Assembly: GCA_900539155.1 (NCBI GenBank)
Contig: UQBE01000001.1
Span: 124,001 to 188,000, forward strand
From: an uncultured Porphyromonas sp.
GTDB taxonomy: Bacteria; Bacteroidota; Bacteroidia; Bacteroidales; Porphyromonadaceae
Direction: 5' to 3'
DNA length: 64,000 bases
Shown here: positions 8,617 to 16,630 of the stretch, piece by piece
Position numbering within the stretch: position 1 is the first letter of the stretch
How the letters are laid out: every line of letters begins with the position of its first letter
Made by a program: the position numbers and the translations under genes
Notes under the pieces: generated by a model
Told to the model about the DNA's origin: nothing
The model's input: the letters and a program-made list of their open reading frames with translations, nothing else
The model's database searches: none

Positions 8617-9381
8617 TCAGGAGAGCTTCTCCTCGTCGGGTGTTAGGGCGAGTAGTTCGTCTAGCTGATCGAGGCTAAAGCAGTCCGCTTGTGACACCTC
8701 GCCAGAGCGTGTCCGCACCAGCTGGGTGAGATAAGCTCCCGAGTCGAGAGCTGTGCCGAGGTCGCGTGCCAACGAACGAATGTAGGTACCTCTGCTACAG
8801 ACGATGCGTAGCTGTAGGGTGGGGGGCGTGAAGCTGAGTAGCTCCAGCTCGTGAATGGTGATGCGCTTGTGTGCTAGCTCTACCTCCTGTCCCTGACGGG
8901 CTAGGTCGTAGGCGCGTATGCCACCTACCTTGACTGCTGAGAAGGTGGGAGGTCGCTGGTCGATCTCGCCCGTGAACTGGTGCAAGGCACTCCGCACCAT
9001 CTTCTCCGTGATATGTTCGTAGGGATAGGTCGCATCAATCTCGTGCTCGCTGTCGAAAGAGGGTGTGGTGGCTCCGAGCTGTAGCGTGGCGCGGTACTCC
9101 TTGTCGTGGTCCATCAGCTGCTCGATGAGCTTCGTGGCACGTCCTGTGCAGAGCACCAGCACGCCCGTCGCCTGCGGGTCGAGCGTCCCAGCGTGTCCCA
9201 CCTTGATGCGCTTGACACCAGTCACCTTGCGCACCATGATGCGTACCTTATTGACCACGTCAAAGGAGGTCCACCCCAACGGCTTGTCCAAGGGGATGAT
9301 CGCTCCCGTACGTAGCGTCAGGGGGCGATGAGCCTGCAGGTCGGCAGGCGTGTAGAGCTTGGAGGAGACTTCCTGATTCAT
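8617..9381 (-). CDS. truB: tRNA pseudouridine(55) synthase TruB
   Basis: A 254-residue pseudouridine synthase acting on U55 of the T-loop in tRNAs. The catalytic aspartate lies in GHAGTLDPQATGVLVL; other family marks are PLGWTSFDVVNKV, QRPPTFSAVKVGGIRAYDLAR and CSRGTYIRSLARDLG. The start is 1 base after the uppP stop, so translation is likely coupled. The C terminus is short and lacks a large PUA extension, which is normal for this phylum. Confidence 0.96.
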   Translation of the reverse strand: MNQEVSSKLYTPADLQAHRPLTLRTGAIIPLDKPLGWTSFDVVNKVRIMVRKVTGVKRIKVGHAGTLDPQATGVLVLCTGRATKLIEQLMDHDKEYRATLQLGATTPSFDSEHEIDATYPYEHITEKMVRSALHQFTGEIDQRPPTFSAVKVGGIRAYDLARQGQEVELAHKRITIHELELLSFTPPTLQLRIVCSRGTYIRSLARDLGTALDSGAYLTQLVRTRSGEVSQADCFSLDQLDELLALTPDEEKLS

Positions 9382-9382
9382 C

Positions 9383-10234
9383 TTAGTGCATTGCTAGAGG
9401 CACCCCGCAGAGTAGTAGGATGAGTACCAGTAGACCGACCACGATACGGTAGTAGCCAAAGAGCTTGAAGCCGTAGCGGGTCACATAGTTGATAAAGAAC
9501 CTAATCGCCAGTAGTGCTACTACGAAAGCAACTACGTTACCCACGAGTAGTTGTATCCAGTTCTCCTGGAGCATCTGACTAGAGACGGGATCGGAGAGGA
9601 GCTTGTACCCCTTGAGTAGGGTAGCGCCGAGCATCGTCGGGACTGCTAGAAAGAAGGAGAACTCGGTCGCTGCGCGTCTCGTGAGTCGCTGCTGCAGTCC
9701 TCCCACGATTGTCGCCATAGAGCGTGACACGCCTGGAATCATAGCGATGGTCTGAAAGCAACCGATGACGAAAGCATTGCGATACGACGGACGCTCTACC
9801 GTCTGTTTTGTAGCAGGCCAAATGCGGTCGATGAATAGCATAAAGATGCCACCCAAGAAAAGCATCGTGGCGACTACGTAGACATTGTCTAGGAGCTTGT
9901 CTATCTGCTCCTCCAGTAGTAGTCCGATGACTGCTGCAGGGATGAGGCCGACGAGGAGCTTGATATAAAAGGAGAAGCGTCCGACCCACTGCCACCGCTG
10001 CGGGAGCTGTCGTGCGCCCTCCTCCACACGAAAGGTGAAGAATCGCTTGTAGTACAGCACCACGACCGAGAGAATCGCACCAAACTGGATCATCACCGTA
10101 AAGGCACGTAGGAAAGGAGTACTCTCCATACCGAGAGCCCCCTGCGTAAGAATCATATGCCCCGTAGAGCTGACTGGGAGGAACTCCGTCAAGCCCTCTA
10201 CGATGGCTAGAATAATGGATTCGAGTAGCGTCAT
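9383..10234 (-). CDS. uppP: Undecaprenyl-diphosphatase UppP (BacA)
   Basis: A 283-residue polytopic membrane phosphatase that regenerates undecaprenyl phosphate, the lipid carrier for peptidoglycan and O-antigen. The first active-site motif [15 protein letters not shown] and the second [13 protein letters not shown] are both intact. About eight membrane spans are visible. It lies 24 bases after the DUF3098 gene and 1 base before truB in the ftsX operon. Activity in this family underlies intrinsic bacitracin tolerance. Confidence 0.96.
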   Translation of the reverse strand: MTLLESIILAIVEGLTEFLPVSSTGHMILTQGALGMESTPFLRAFTVMIQFGAILSVVVLYYKRFFTFRVEEGARQLPQRWQWVGRFSFYIKLLVGLIPAAVIGLLLEEQIDKLLDNVYVVATMLFLGGIFMLFIDRIWPATKQTVERPSYRNAFVIGCFQTIAMIPGVSRSMATIVGGLQQRLTRRAATEFSFFLAVPTMLGATLLKGYKLLSDPVSSQMLQENWIQLLVGNVVAFVVALLAIRFFINYVTRYGFKLFGYYRIVVGLLVLILLLCGVPLAMH

Positions 10235-10258
10235 CTTAAGCGTTTCGGCACAAGAGGG

Positions 10259-10519
10259 TTACTTGTTTTGTGGCGTCGTGCCGCTATCCTTGTCTTTGCT
10301 TTTGTTGGAGCTCTTGGGCTTAGCCATAATAGCATAGATGATTAGGAGGAAGCCGACCAGCGTGACGATAGGTGCTACAACGATGCGACGTGTGCTAAAG
10401 ATGTCAGCCGTAAACTCTGAACTGTCTGCACTACCTCCCCCCGACATCAAGAGGAATCCCAGTATGATAATCCCGACGGAGACCGCTAGGAGGATATAGT
10501 TCTTCTTGCCAAATACCAT
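10259..10519 (-). CDS. DUF3098 small membrane protein
   Basis: An 86-residue protein with two hydrophobic spans (about 7-25 and 50-70) flanked by a conserved-looking MVFGKKNY start and a middle FTADIFSTRRIVVAPIVTL, then a Lys/Ser-rich tail. This fits DUF3098, a Bacteroidota family nearly always encoded between ftsX and uppP. The start at 10519 is preferred over 10579, because the longer form would overlap ftsX and adds a non-hydrophobic leader. A role with FtsX or UppP in envelope growth is inferred from context only. Confidence 0.85.
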   Translation of the reverse strand: MVFGKKNYILLAVSVGIIILGFLLMSGGGSADSSEFTADIFSTRRIVVAPIVTLVGFLLIIYAIMAKPKSSNKSKDKDSGTTPQNK

Positions 10520-10553
10520 AATAATATATGAGTTGTGATGTATGAGATAATGA

Positions 10554-11441
10554 CTAAGCCATGACGATACGTCCGCCATCCATACGAATGTACTTGCTCG
10601 TCGATATCGAGGCGGTGATCCACGAGAGCAAGATGCCTAGGCAGATGATCCCTCCGAGGATGATCGCCACCTCGCCATAGCTGAGATAACTCTCGAGGAG
10701 TAGCGGATTGCGTTGCGTCATATAGCAGAGCGTGCCTAGTAGCATACAGACCGCTAGCAAGCCTCCCCACAGACCATTGAAGATACTATAGGTGGTAAAG
10801 GGCTTACGGATCAAGCTCGGCTTAGCACCCAGTAGCGTCATGGAGCGGATTAGGAAGCGCCGGCTGTAGATCATAATGTGGGTCATACTGTTGACCTGTA
10901 TGATGGCAATGACCAGCAGGATTAGCGAGACGATCAGGAGGATTGTCGAGAGATGCTGCATATTCTCATCAATCATCTGAAGCATGTCACCTCGGTAGCT
11001 CATCATCTGCACATTGCCCCACGAGGCGAAGTCGCTCTCTATCTGCTTCAAGCTATCTGCCACGGCGTACTGTGACTTGAGATGCACCTCTAGCGAGGGC
11101 TGTAGGGGGTTGAAGCCGAGTACCGCCACGGGGTCTTCGCCTATCTCCTCTTCGAGCTGTCGTGCAGCCTCGGCGGGCGTTATGTAGGTCACATCCTTGA
11201 TGTATGGTGCTCGGCTCACCTGCTGCATCAGTCGTACACTATCCTGAGCGGTTGTCTCAGGGTCTAGTAGGACGGTGAAGGTCATCTCCTCACGTACCGA
11301 CTGCTCGAGATGGCACTTACCCACCTCAAGGAGAGCAATAGAGCCCAGCAAGAAGAGTGGCAAGGCTATACAGACGATGGCAATAATCCTAGAGGATGGG
11401 AGTAGCGATCTGCGTCGAGGATGGGGTGTGTGATGCGACAT
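10554..11441 (-). CDS. ftsX: Cell division protein FtsX (ABC transporter permease-like)
   Basis: A 295-residue membrane protein: a basic cytoplasmic start, a first span (about 17-38), an external domain (about 40-165) with the family's EEMTFTVLLDPE and VQMMSYRGDMLQMI segments, then three C-terminal spans with the permease loop SRRFLIRSMTLLGAKPSLI. With FtsE it couples divisome assembly to cell-wall hydrolases. FtsE is not next to it. A TACCTTTG box at 11575-11582 about 130 bases upstream probably drives this gene and the DUF3098-uppP-truB-queA-folK-mnmE-ygbA run. Confidence 0.92.
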   Translation of the reverse strand: MSHHTPHPRRRSLLPSSRIIAIVCIALPLFLLGSIALLEVGKCHLEQSVREEMTFTVLLDPETTAQDSVRLMQQVSRAPYIKDVTYITPAEAARQLEEEIGEDPVAVLGFNPLQPSLEVHLKSQYAVADSLKQIESDFASWGNVQMMSYRGDMLQMIDENMQHLSTILLIVSLILLVIAIIQVNSMTHIMIYSRRFLIRSMTLLGAKPSLIRKPFTTYSIFNGLWGGLLAVCMLLGTLCYMTQRNPLLLESYLSYGEVAIILGGIICLGILLSWITASISTSKYIRMDGGRIVMA

Positions 11442-11574
11442 AGGCGAGCGTGAATCTTAGCAGTGAAACGTGCAGAATGTGCTATGGGTACAACTAAAAG
11501 AAGTCAAGCAACAGTATGCGCCCCCACCTAGTCCGTATCAAAGACTATACAAAGGGCATCATACAGTAATTATG

Positions 11575-11582
11575 CAAAGGTA
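11575..11582 (-). promoter_or_regulatory. ftsX: Putative -7 box (TACCTTTG) for the ftsX operon
   Basis: TACCTTTG on the minus strand, about 134 bases before the ftsX start. It matches the TAnnTTTG consensus; the long leader that would result is a little unusual. Confidence 0.5.
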
Positions 11583-11688
11583 CTCAAATATCTGAAGCGA
11601 AGCCAAGGTTAGCTGTTGGCTGTTAGCGACTGGCTCTATCATCTGCTCGCTCTTCTCTCTACCTCGATTGTGAGATGCGAATGCAAAA

Positions 11689-11722
11689 CAGCCCCCACTG
11701 GCTGGTCGGCTGGTGGAGGCTG
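11689..11722 (-). terminator. GC-rich hairpin after DUF5053 gene
   Basis: Arms CAGCCCCCAC (11689-11698) and GTGGAGGCTG (11713-11722) pair with one mismatch. It lies about 57 bases beyond the stop of the DUF5053 gene. No U-tract is obvious, so termination is uncertain. A near copy lies at 13385-13419. Confidence 0.45.
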
Positions 11723-11778
11723 ATGTGCGCTCCATAGGCTAGAGCGACTTCTGTCAATAAGGGACGATGAGACCTCGC

Positions 11779-12033
11779 CTATATGCTTTCGGCTGCTTGT
11801 CTGATGCGCTCGCTTAGATCTAGGAGTGCATCTCGCATCTGCGAGGCTTCCTCTTGGTTAAAGCCCCCCTGATTGCCATTTCCATCGATGCCATCCATCT
11901 TGTGGTAAAACCACGAAGAGGAGCGATGGAAGTAAGTGTTTGCAAAGTCTCTCCAAGAGATTGCTTGTAGTATCCCTTGCATTTTCTTTTTCATATCAGT
12001 GATGAGTTCTGGCGTTGTGATTATTGTTTCCAT
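11779..12033 (-). CDS. DUF5053-like protein
   Basis: An 84-residue soluble protein. The central and C-terminal part, ILQAISWRDFANTYFHRSSSWFYHKMDG then FNQEEASQMRDALLDLSERI, has the layout of DUF5053 (an aISxxYIAxxYFGKSrxWLyQRlNG helix pair followed by LrdALxdIs), a Bacteroidota family that looks like a small helix-turn-helix protein. The start at 12033 (METIITTPEL) gives the family's usual length; an in-frame ATG at 12075 adds 14 residues. It is isolated between repeats and next to a 40-codon ORF, a setting typical of remnants of mobile DNA. Function unknown. Confidence 0.65.
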   Translation of the reverse strand: METIITTPELITDMKKKMQGILQAISWRDFANTYFHRSSSWFYHKMDGIDGNGNQGGFNQEEASQMRDALLDLSERIRQAAESI

Positions 12034-12132
12034 AAGACTATAGTATTGATAGATGTTCTCCCCCCTCTCCAGCAACTAGGTAGATTGGGGTGTGTGCTAC
12101 TCGTATGGCTGTCGTACCATTGAGTCAAAGAG

Positions 12133-12255
12133 TTACTGTAAGTCCCATAGTAGCTCGGGATAGCCGTTAGGATAGGAACGGTTATAGTTTCTCAAGCTCT
12201 CTATCAGTTCTTTTTCTTCAGGCGTTACCGCCAATTGTACTGTTTCTTGCTTCAT
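12133..12255 (-). CDS. Small ORF, 40 residues, unknown
   Basis: ATG at 12255 to TAA at 12135-12133 gives a 40-residue product starting MKQETVQLAVTPEEKELIE and containing RNYNRSYPNGYPELLWDL. It is acidic, helical in outlook and has normal amino-acid composition, which argues for a real short gene. It lies 99 bases upstream of the DUF5053 start on the same strand, so the two may be one unit. I recognise no named family. Confidence 0.5.
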   Translation of the reverse strand: MKQETVQLAVTPEEKELIESLRNYNRSYPNGYPELLWDLQ

Positions 12256-12347
12256 CGATTCTATTTCTCATTGACATTACAAAAATACTACAAACATTCG
12301 TACTACACGAGTCTAGCATTGGGCAGGGCTGACGCATTATATACAAT

Positions 12348-12374
12348 GAGACTGTTGTAAAAGTCAATAGTCTC
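12348..12374. repeat. 27-bp dispersed stem-loop element
   Basis: Reverse-orientation copy with arms GAGACTGTTG and CAATAGTCTC. It is preceded by GGGCTGACGCATTATA, the terminal sequence of the roughly 120-bp TIR element, so this is a half copy of that element. Confidence 0.75.
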
Positions 12375-12390
12375 ACACGACCGCTTGCGG

Positions 12391-12610
12391 TCGGACGCTT
12401 CGTAGCCCCCAGTCGGAGGGGCAACGCCCCGAACGACTGCGGGGTAGAGAAGCCACCTGAAACAAGCGCCCCCCCCCCTTGCGAGAGGTCGGACTGGCGC
12501 TGTTGCCCTTATCTGGTCCGACCCACAAGGGGTCGATAAATCGTTACCATATTGCCACCATCGGTCGTTCGGGGCTTTGTCCCTCCGACCGACGGCTACG
12601 ATGCGTCGGA
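12391..12610. repeat. Long imperfect inverted repeat
   Basis: The 37-bp arm at 12401-12437 (CGTAGCCCCCAGTCGGAGGG onward) pairs with 12564-12600 with about five mismatches, and the pairing extends outward through TCGGACGC / GCGTCGGA. Nested inside are GCGAGAGGTCGGA words related to GTCGGACCTCTC near 12606. The arms are GC-rich and contain no ORF. It looks like a dispersed structured repeat rather than a terminator. Confidence 0.7.
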
Positions 12611-12711
12611 CCTCTCACGAGGTCCCTTTTTTATAAGCGCGGTCGGAGGGGGGAGGAGATTAGAGATTAGAGGGGGAGATTAGAGGTTAGAACCCTCGAT
12701 GTGTAGTCCTT

Positions 12712-12842
12712 TGTAGGGGCGGACCTCTGTGTCCGCCCGTTCTCGTTGGAGCGCAGTATGACCTGTAGGCGGACACGCAGGTCCGCCCGTTCTCGTTGGA
12801 GCGCAGTATGACCTGTGGGCGGACACGCAGGTCCGCCCCTAC
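12712..12842. repeat. 50-bp tandem duplication bounded by an inverted repeat
   Basis: Units 12731-12780 and 12781-12830 are each exactly 50 bp, begin GTCCGCCCGTTCTCGTTGGA and differ at one position (TAGGC versus TGGGC). The block is framed by GTAGGGGCGGACCT on the left and AGGTCCGCCCCTAC on the right, a perfect outer inverted repeat. Confidence 0.85.
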
Positions 12843-12891
12843 AACGAGTTAACCCTCTCGCTTTGATACAACGGACTCGCCGAAACGACTA

Positions 12892-12985
12892 CTGTAGGGA
12901 CGCTCGGTCTGAGCGTCCGTCCCCGTTAAAGGTTACTGCGTCAAGTTGGTTCGACAACGGACGCTCAGACCGAGCGTCCCTACAG
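12892..12985. repeat. Perfect 28-bp inverted repeat
   Basis: The arms at 12892-12919 (starting CTGTAGGGACGCTCGG) and 12958-12985 are exact reverse complements with a 38-base spacer. A stem this long and free of mismatch suggests recent origin or selection for structure. Confidence 0.9.
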
Positions 12986-13042
12986 GACACAGTGGGGGAC
13001 AGAGACGCAGTGGGGACGCACGCCCTCCGACTGGAGGTTGGG

Positions 13043-13285
13043 TCGCTACAATAATTTAGAACTGGATACATACCAAAACGGCGCTGTATCGGGAAAAACT
13101 GATTTCCACGTGGATATTTCGAAATATCCAGGTGGAGAATTTTTATTTTCCACGTGGGGAAGAAAAAATTCTTCGGAGGAATCAAATGAAACTTCGGAGG
13201 AAATGAATGACGCCCACGTGGAAAATAAAAAATATCCACGTGGAGATTTGAGATTTCCCACGTGGATATTCGAAAAAGGAGGGTA
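13043..13285 (+). repeat. CCACGTGG element, copy A
   Basis: About 243 bp starting TCGCTACAATAATTTAGA and ending in GGAGGGTAATTAG. It carries the six-palindrome layout of the family; here the second palindrome has mutated to CCAGGTGG. The middle holds the twin CTTCGGAGGAA words. Best regarded as a dispersed non-coding or structured element. Confidence 0.85.
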
Positions 13286-13318
13286 ATTAGAGGTTAGAGG
13301 TTAGATATTAGATATTAG
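13286..13318 (+). repeat. TTAGAR heptamer tract
   Basis: A run of TTAGAGG/TTAGAGG/TTAGATA/TTAGATA words directly after CCACGTGG element copy A. The same tract type borders the other copies. Confidence 0.75.
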
Positions 13319-13330
13319 AGGGCAGGGGGG

Positions 13331-13376
13331 ACATATTATGAGATTGTTGCAAGAGTCTCATAATGCGTCAGCCCTG
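13331..13376. repeat. Short TIR element with reduced stem-loop
   Basis: ACATATTATGAGATTGTTGC, then AAGAGTCTCATAATGCGTCAGC. It has the ends of the roughly 120-bp TIR family but only a shortened 20-bp version of the stem-loop between them. Probably an internal deletion derivative. Confidence 0.6.
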
Positions 13377-13384
13377 ATACAGAT

Positions 13385-13419
13385 AGCCCCCCACAAGCTT
13401 GATCGGCTGGTGGGGGGCT
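13385..13419 (-). terminator. Strong hairpin after TonB receptor gene
   Basis: Arms AGCCCCCCAC and GTGGGGGGCT are perfect, with an inner loop of 15 bases. It lies about 110 bases past the stop of the TonB-dependent receptor. A related hairpin follows the DUF5053 gene. Confidence 0.5.
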
Positions 13420-13528
13420 GGGCTCGGTCAGCTCAGGGGTCTCTAGTCAATTGTGAGGACTGTCGACTTGTCCTATAGAGCTGAGCATGCCTGCTGGAGG
13501 GCAGGAGTGCGACGTAGTCTAGCAGAGC

Positions 13529-16168
13529 TTAGAACTTCATCGTCATACCCATGTAGACCGTGCGTGGCTGCGTGGGCCCGTAGATGTAGGCGCTGTCACG
13601 TCCACCACCGAGGTCGAAGTCCTTCTGGAAAGCATTCGTCAGGTTGTTGGCTCCTACGAAGAGCTGCAGAGATGACGAGGTAAAGATGTCGAAGTCGTAA
13701 GAGATACGAGCCCCTAGGTCAAAGAAGGCGGGAGTCTTCTCGATACGTCCCCACTTAGGAGCCGTCTCGCTCGCATCAGCTGCGCCCGCCTCACGCTGAC
13801 CAGCAGCGACGAGGTCACGGTCTATGACCGCACTCTCAGCACCGTACTCGATGATGTGAGGAGCTAGCATGCTACCCGTGTAGTTGCACGTGGCGGTTAA
13901 GTTGAGCGTGGATACGGGGTTGTAGGTTAGCGTTAGGTAACCGTAAGTCATAGGCGTCCGCATGAATTCGCGGCTCATGAGCTCCGTATTGACAAAGTTG
14001 CCGTCACCATCCTTGAGGAAGCCGTCAGCTGTCTTCGGGCCATTGTTCTCAAGTGTGTTAATCTCTCTCGGCTTTTGAGCATCCTCTCCCTGTATGAGTG
14101 AACGTTCCACACCCGTACTCTCAGCATTGTCCCAAAGGCTCTTGGCAATGGTAAAGCCCGCCTGTACGGTAAAGCGCTTGTAGGCAATCTTACCCTCGAT
14201 ATTGGCTCCGTAGACCGAAGCGTCCGAAGCGTTGTAACGCTCGTAGAGAATGAAGCCGTCGCGCTCCTCTAGTGGGCGCGTATTGAAGGCACCCTGGAGA
14301 CGTGTGAAGAAGCCCTCGAGGAGGAGGTTAGCCTGCATAGCTCCGTGAGAGAAGTACATATCGTTGCTTAGGTTGAAGCTGTGGCTGTACTCCGGCTTGA
14401 GGCCCTTCTCATTGATGACCTTCTGCGCCTCACCCGATACGATACCGACGTGTAGGTCCTCGTCGAAGGTCTGAGGAGCGCGGAAGCCCTGTGCATACGA
14501 AGCGCGGAGGTTCATCCAGGTAAATGGATTGTAGCGTACCGTAGCACGAGGTGTGAAGATAGGCTTGAGGGCTCCCTTGTCATTTCTTATCGAGGAGTGC
14601 TCGTCGAGACGCCCACCGAGGAGGAGCGTAAAGGTTTTGTTCGTCCACTCTATCTGAGCAATCTGGCTAAAGTTGTGGATGCGCTGGTCGAGGTCCTCCG
14701 CCCGTGGTGTCCCGTCGGGCAACTTCTGATACCTTAGGATAGGCATCTGGTCGTGCAGATGGTCGTAGAGATACTCAGCGCCGACGAGTATGTTGCCAGG
14801 CATGAAGAAGAGACGATCCGTCTTGTAGGAGTACTGAGCACCGCCCATCGCCACATTGCCGTGGGTCAAGCCGTAGTTATCTCCGTACGCCTCCTTAGGT
14901 GTAGGGTGTCCCTCCGAAGCCACCTTGTCCTCATCGATACCGCCATAGTAGCTGTTGCGTACGATACGCTGACCAGAGGCGTAGAGCTGCAGATTGTGCT
15001 TGTAGTCTGCCGAGTGCATGTCGTAGCGCAGGTTACCGCTTAGGATGGAGTGATTAGCACTCTCAGCTACAGCGACTACGTGCTCAGGGCGCTCGAAGTG
15101 GTCACCGCCACGGCGCTTCTCCTGGATGGAGTGGATCTCAGCAGTGATTTTGTTGTAAGGATTGAGACGGAAGAAGAGCTGCGTACCGAGTGCACGGCTA
15201 TCGAGCTGTCCTAGCTCGGAGAAGCCATCGCCATTGGCATCCCAGCCAGTACGTGTACGATGCTGCCCGAAAATCATAGCCCCCATCTCACGGTCGGGGC
15301 TGAGGATAGTACCGTTGAAAGCAATCGTATTGTCAGGCTTCTTACCACCGATGAGCGAAAGGTTTTCGCTCAGTGAGAAGCTATTTGTCGTAGGCTCCTT
15401 GGTAATCACATTGACCACACCAGCGATAGCGGACGAGCCGTAGAGAGCCGATCCACCACCACGTACGACCTCCACACGGTCAATCATATTGGCGGGCAGC
15501 TGCTCGAGCCCGTAGACACCAGCCAGTGAGGAGAAGACTGGACGGCTATCGATCAGAATCTGCGAATAGCGACCGTCGAGCCCGTTGATACGCACCTGGT
15601 TGAAGCCGCAGTTCTGGCAGTCATTCTCGACACGGATACCTGGCTTGAAGGAGAGACCACCCGCGAGGTTGACCGCATTGTTGAGCTGAAAGCTTTTGCT
15701 GTCGATTACCGAGACCAGCGTAGGAGCGTAGCGGCGCAGCGTCCGTTGGCGATTGGCCGTGACGACTACCTCTTCGAGCTGCGTCTCATCGAGGACCGCC
15801 TCAAAGTTGACCTCTAGTGTCTCTCCTTTCTTTAGCGTAACCTCTTTGACCTGCGTCAGATAGCCATCAGCGAGCATCGTCAGGGTTAGCTTGCCCGGCT
15901 TCTGATTTCTAAAGGAGTAATGCCCCGAAGCATCTGTCGTGACCGAGACATTGTATTGCTGTATGATGATGGTCGCACCAGCTATGTGCTTACCGGTCGT
16001 CGCATCCACCACGTGCCCCGTGATGTGCGCGTCGGCATGGGTTGATACGGTTGGCTGCGTGCGCTCAGCCGAGAGGTCAGCTGTCGGCATAGCCACCGCC
16101 ATAGACAACGAGCAGAGAGTCGCAAGGAGTGCGCTCATCGCCCTGATAGGTAGTTTACTGTACTGCAT
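13529..16168 (-). CDS. TonB-dependent outer-membrane receptor with carboxypeptidase-regulatory-like N domain
   Basis: An 879-residue outer-membrane receptor for active uptake powered by TonB. Residues 1-27 are a signal peptide. A CarboxypepD_reg-like domain (about 47-130, ITGHVVDATTGKHIAGATI) precedes a TonB-box-like stretch LEEVVVTANRQR and the plug (about 145-260), with VRGGGSALYGSSAIAGVVNVIT. The rest is a 22-strand barrel ending in an aromatic residue (MGMTMKF). The plug has a CxxC pair, NDCQNCGFNQVRINGLDG, which may bind a metal or form a disulfide. Substrate unknown; iron, haem, cobalamin or copper are possible. No partner lipoprotein or ABC transporter is adjacent, so it is not a SusCD system. 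Confidence 0.9.
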   Translation of the reverse strand: MQYSKLPIRAMSALLATLCSLSMAVAMPTADLSAERTQPTVSTHADAHITGHVVDATTGKHIAGATIIIQQYNVSVTTDASGHYSFRNQKPGKLTLTMLADGYLTQVKEVTLKKGETLEVNFEAVLDETQLEEVVVTANRQRTLRRYAPTLVSVIDSKSFQLNNAVNLAGGLSFKPGIRVENDCQNCGFNQVRINGLDGRYSQILIDSRPVFSSLAGVYGLEQLPANMIDRVEVVRGGGSALYGSSAIAGVVNVITKEPTTNSFSLSENLSLIGGKKPDNTIAFNGTILSPDREMGAMIFGQHRTRTGWDANGDGFSELGQLDSRALGTQLFFRLNPYNKITAEIHSIQEKRRGGDHFERPEHVVAVAESANHSILSGNLRYDMHSADYKHNLQLYASGQRIVRNSYYGGIDEDKVASEGHPTPKEAYGDNYGLTHGNVAMGGAQYSYKTDRLFFMPGNILVGAEYLYDHLHDQMPILRYQKLPDGTPRAEDLDQRIHNFSQIAQIEWTNKTFTLLLGGRLDEHSSIRNDKGALKPIFTPRATVRYNPFTWMNLRASYAQGFRAPQTFDEDLHVGIVSGEAQKVINEKGLKPEYSHSFNLSNDMYFSHGAMQANLLLEGFFTRLQGAFNTRPLEERDGFILYERYNASDASVYGANIEGKIAYKRFTVQAGFTIAKSLWDNAESTGVERSLIQGEDAQKPREINTLENNGPKTADGFLKDGDGNFVNTELMSREFMRTPMTYGYLTLTYNPVSTLNLTATCNYTGSMLAPHIIEYGAESAVIDRDLVAAGQREAGAADASETAPKWGRIEKTPAFFDLGARISYDFDIFTSSSLQLFVGANNLTNAFQKDFDLGGGRDSAYIYGPTQPRTVYMGMTMKF

Positions 16169-16223
16169 AGATTATATTTTATTATGGATGATATGTTTGC
16201 TTGACTGTCTCTGTTTGGAGGGG

Positions 16224-16231
16224 CAAAGGTA
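16224..16231 (-). promoter_or_regulatory. Putative -7 box (TACCTTTG) for TonB receptor
   Basis: Minus-strand TACCTTTG about 56 bases before the receptor start, matching TAnnTTTG. The 22-bp palindrome array lies about 160 bases farther upstream. Confidence 0.55.
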
Positions 16232-16387
16232 AGATATCTTCCAGTTGCTAATCTCATTCTGATGCGAAATTACTAGCTACTAGGTACTCGCCTGCTCGGA
16301 GATGTACCTATATGCAGGTATATTCTGACGGCTTCCTCCTAGACGAGCTACTCAGCTATGCAGGACTGCGAATAGTTTCTCCCGGGT

Positions 16388-16537
16388 GAAACTCCAGTTT
16401 CATAGGGAAGAAACTTTTGTTTCATAGGGAAGAAACTCCAGTTTCATAGGGGTGAAACTTTTGTTTCTAGTAGGGTGAAACTCCAGTTTCATAGGGAAGA
16501 AACTTTAGTTTCTAGTAGGGTGAAACTTTTGTTTCAT
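16388..16537. repeat. Array of seven 22-23-bp units with GAAACT..AGTTTC palindromes
   Basis: GAAAC begins at 16388, 16410, 16432, 16454, 16477, 16499 and 16522, that is every 22 or 23 bases. Each unit opens with a 14-bp inverted repeat, GAAACTCCAGTTTC or GAAACTTTTGTTTC (once GAAACTTTAGTTTC). The CC and TT core versions alternate through the array, and units are joined by ATAGGGAA or TAGTAGGGT. Partial units (GTTTCTCCCGGG, GTTTCTCCCGGA) flank it. The spacers are not unique, so this is not CRISPR. Confidence 0.9.
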
Positions 16538-16630
16538 CCTAGTGGTACTGATAGTTAGCCTATATCTAGAGGTGGTTTCTCCCGGAGGGGACGGCGAGAG
16601 GAGGTAAGTGGGGAGTGACCGTCCCAGCAG

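Larger units (their letters stand above)
11442..11778. other. Intergenic stretch upstream of ftsX
   Basis: This stretch holds the ftsX promoter box, a few GCTGTTGGC/GCTGTTAGC-like words near 11610-11630, and a GC-rich hairpin (11689-11722) below the DUF5053 gene. I see no convincing ORF or RNA gene in it. Confidence 0.6.
12256..13528. other. Gene-free repeat island
   Basis: About 1.27 kb without a credible gene. In order it holds a 27-bp stem-loop (12348), a long imperfect inverted repeat (12391-12610), TTAGAG words (12660-12690), a 50-bp tandem duplication inside an outer inverted repeat (12712-12842), a perfect 28-bp inverted repeat (12892-12985), a CCACGTGG element (13043-13285), more TTAGAR words, a short TIR element (13331-13376) and a hairpin (13385-13419). 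Small frames predicted here coincide with repeats on both strands. Confidence 0.8.

Noticed and set aside
13038..13286. Protein-coding genes of 66-84 residues in CCACGTGG elements, on both strands
   Set aside because: The frames follow from a highly conserved repeat that is open on both strands at once. Differences between copies are mostly amino-acid changing, and the starts differ from copy to copy. A short internal frame is kept only as a finding.
16388..16537. CRISPR array
   Set aside because: Units are 22-23 bp with no unique 25-40-bp spacers, the repeats are short palindromes, and there are no cas genes. The same holds for the 22-bp array at 37967.
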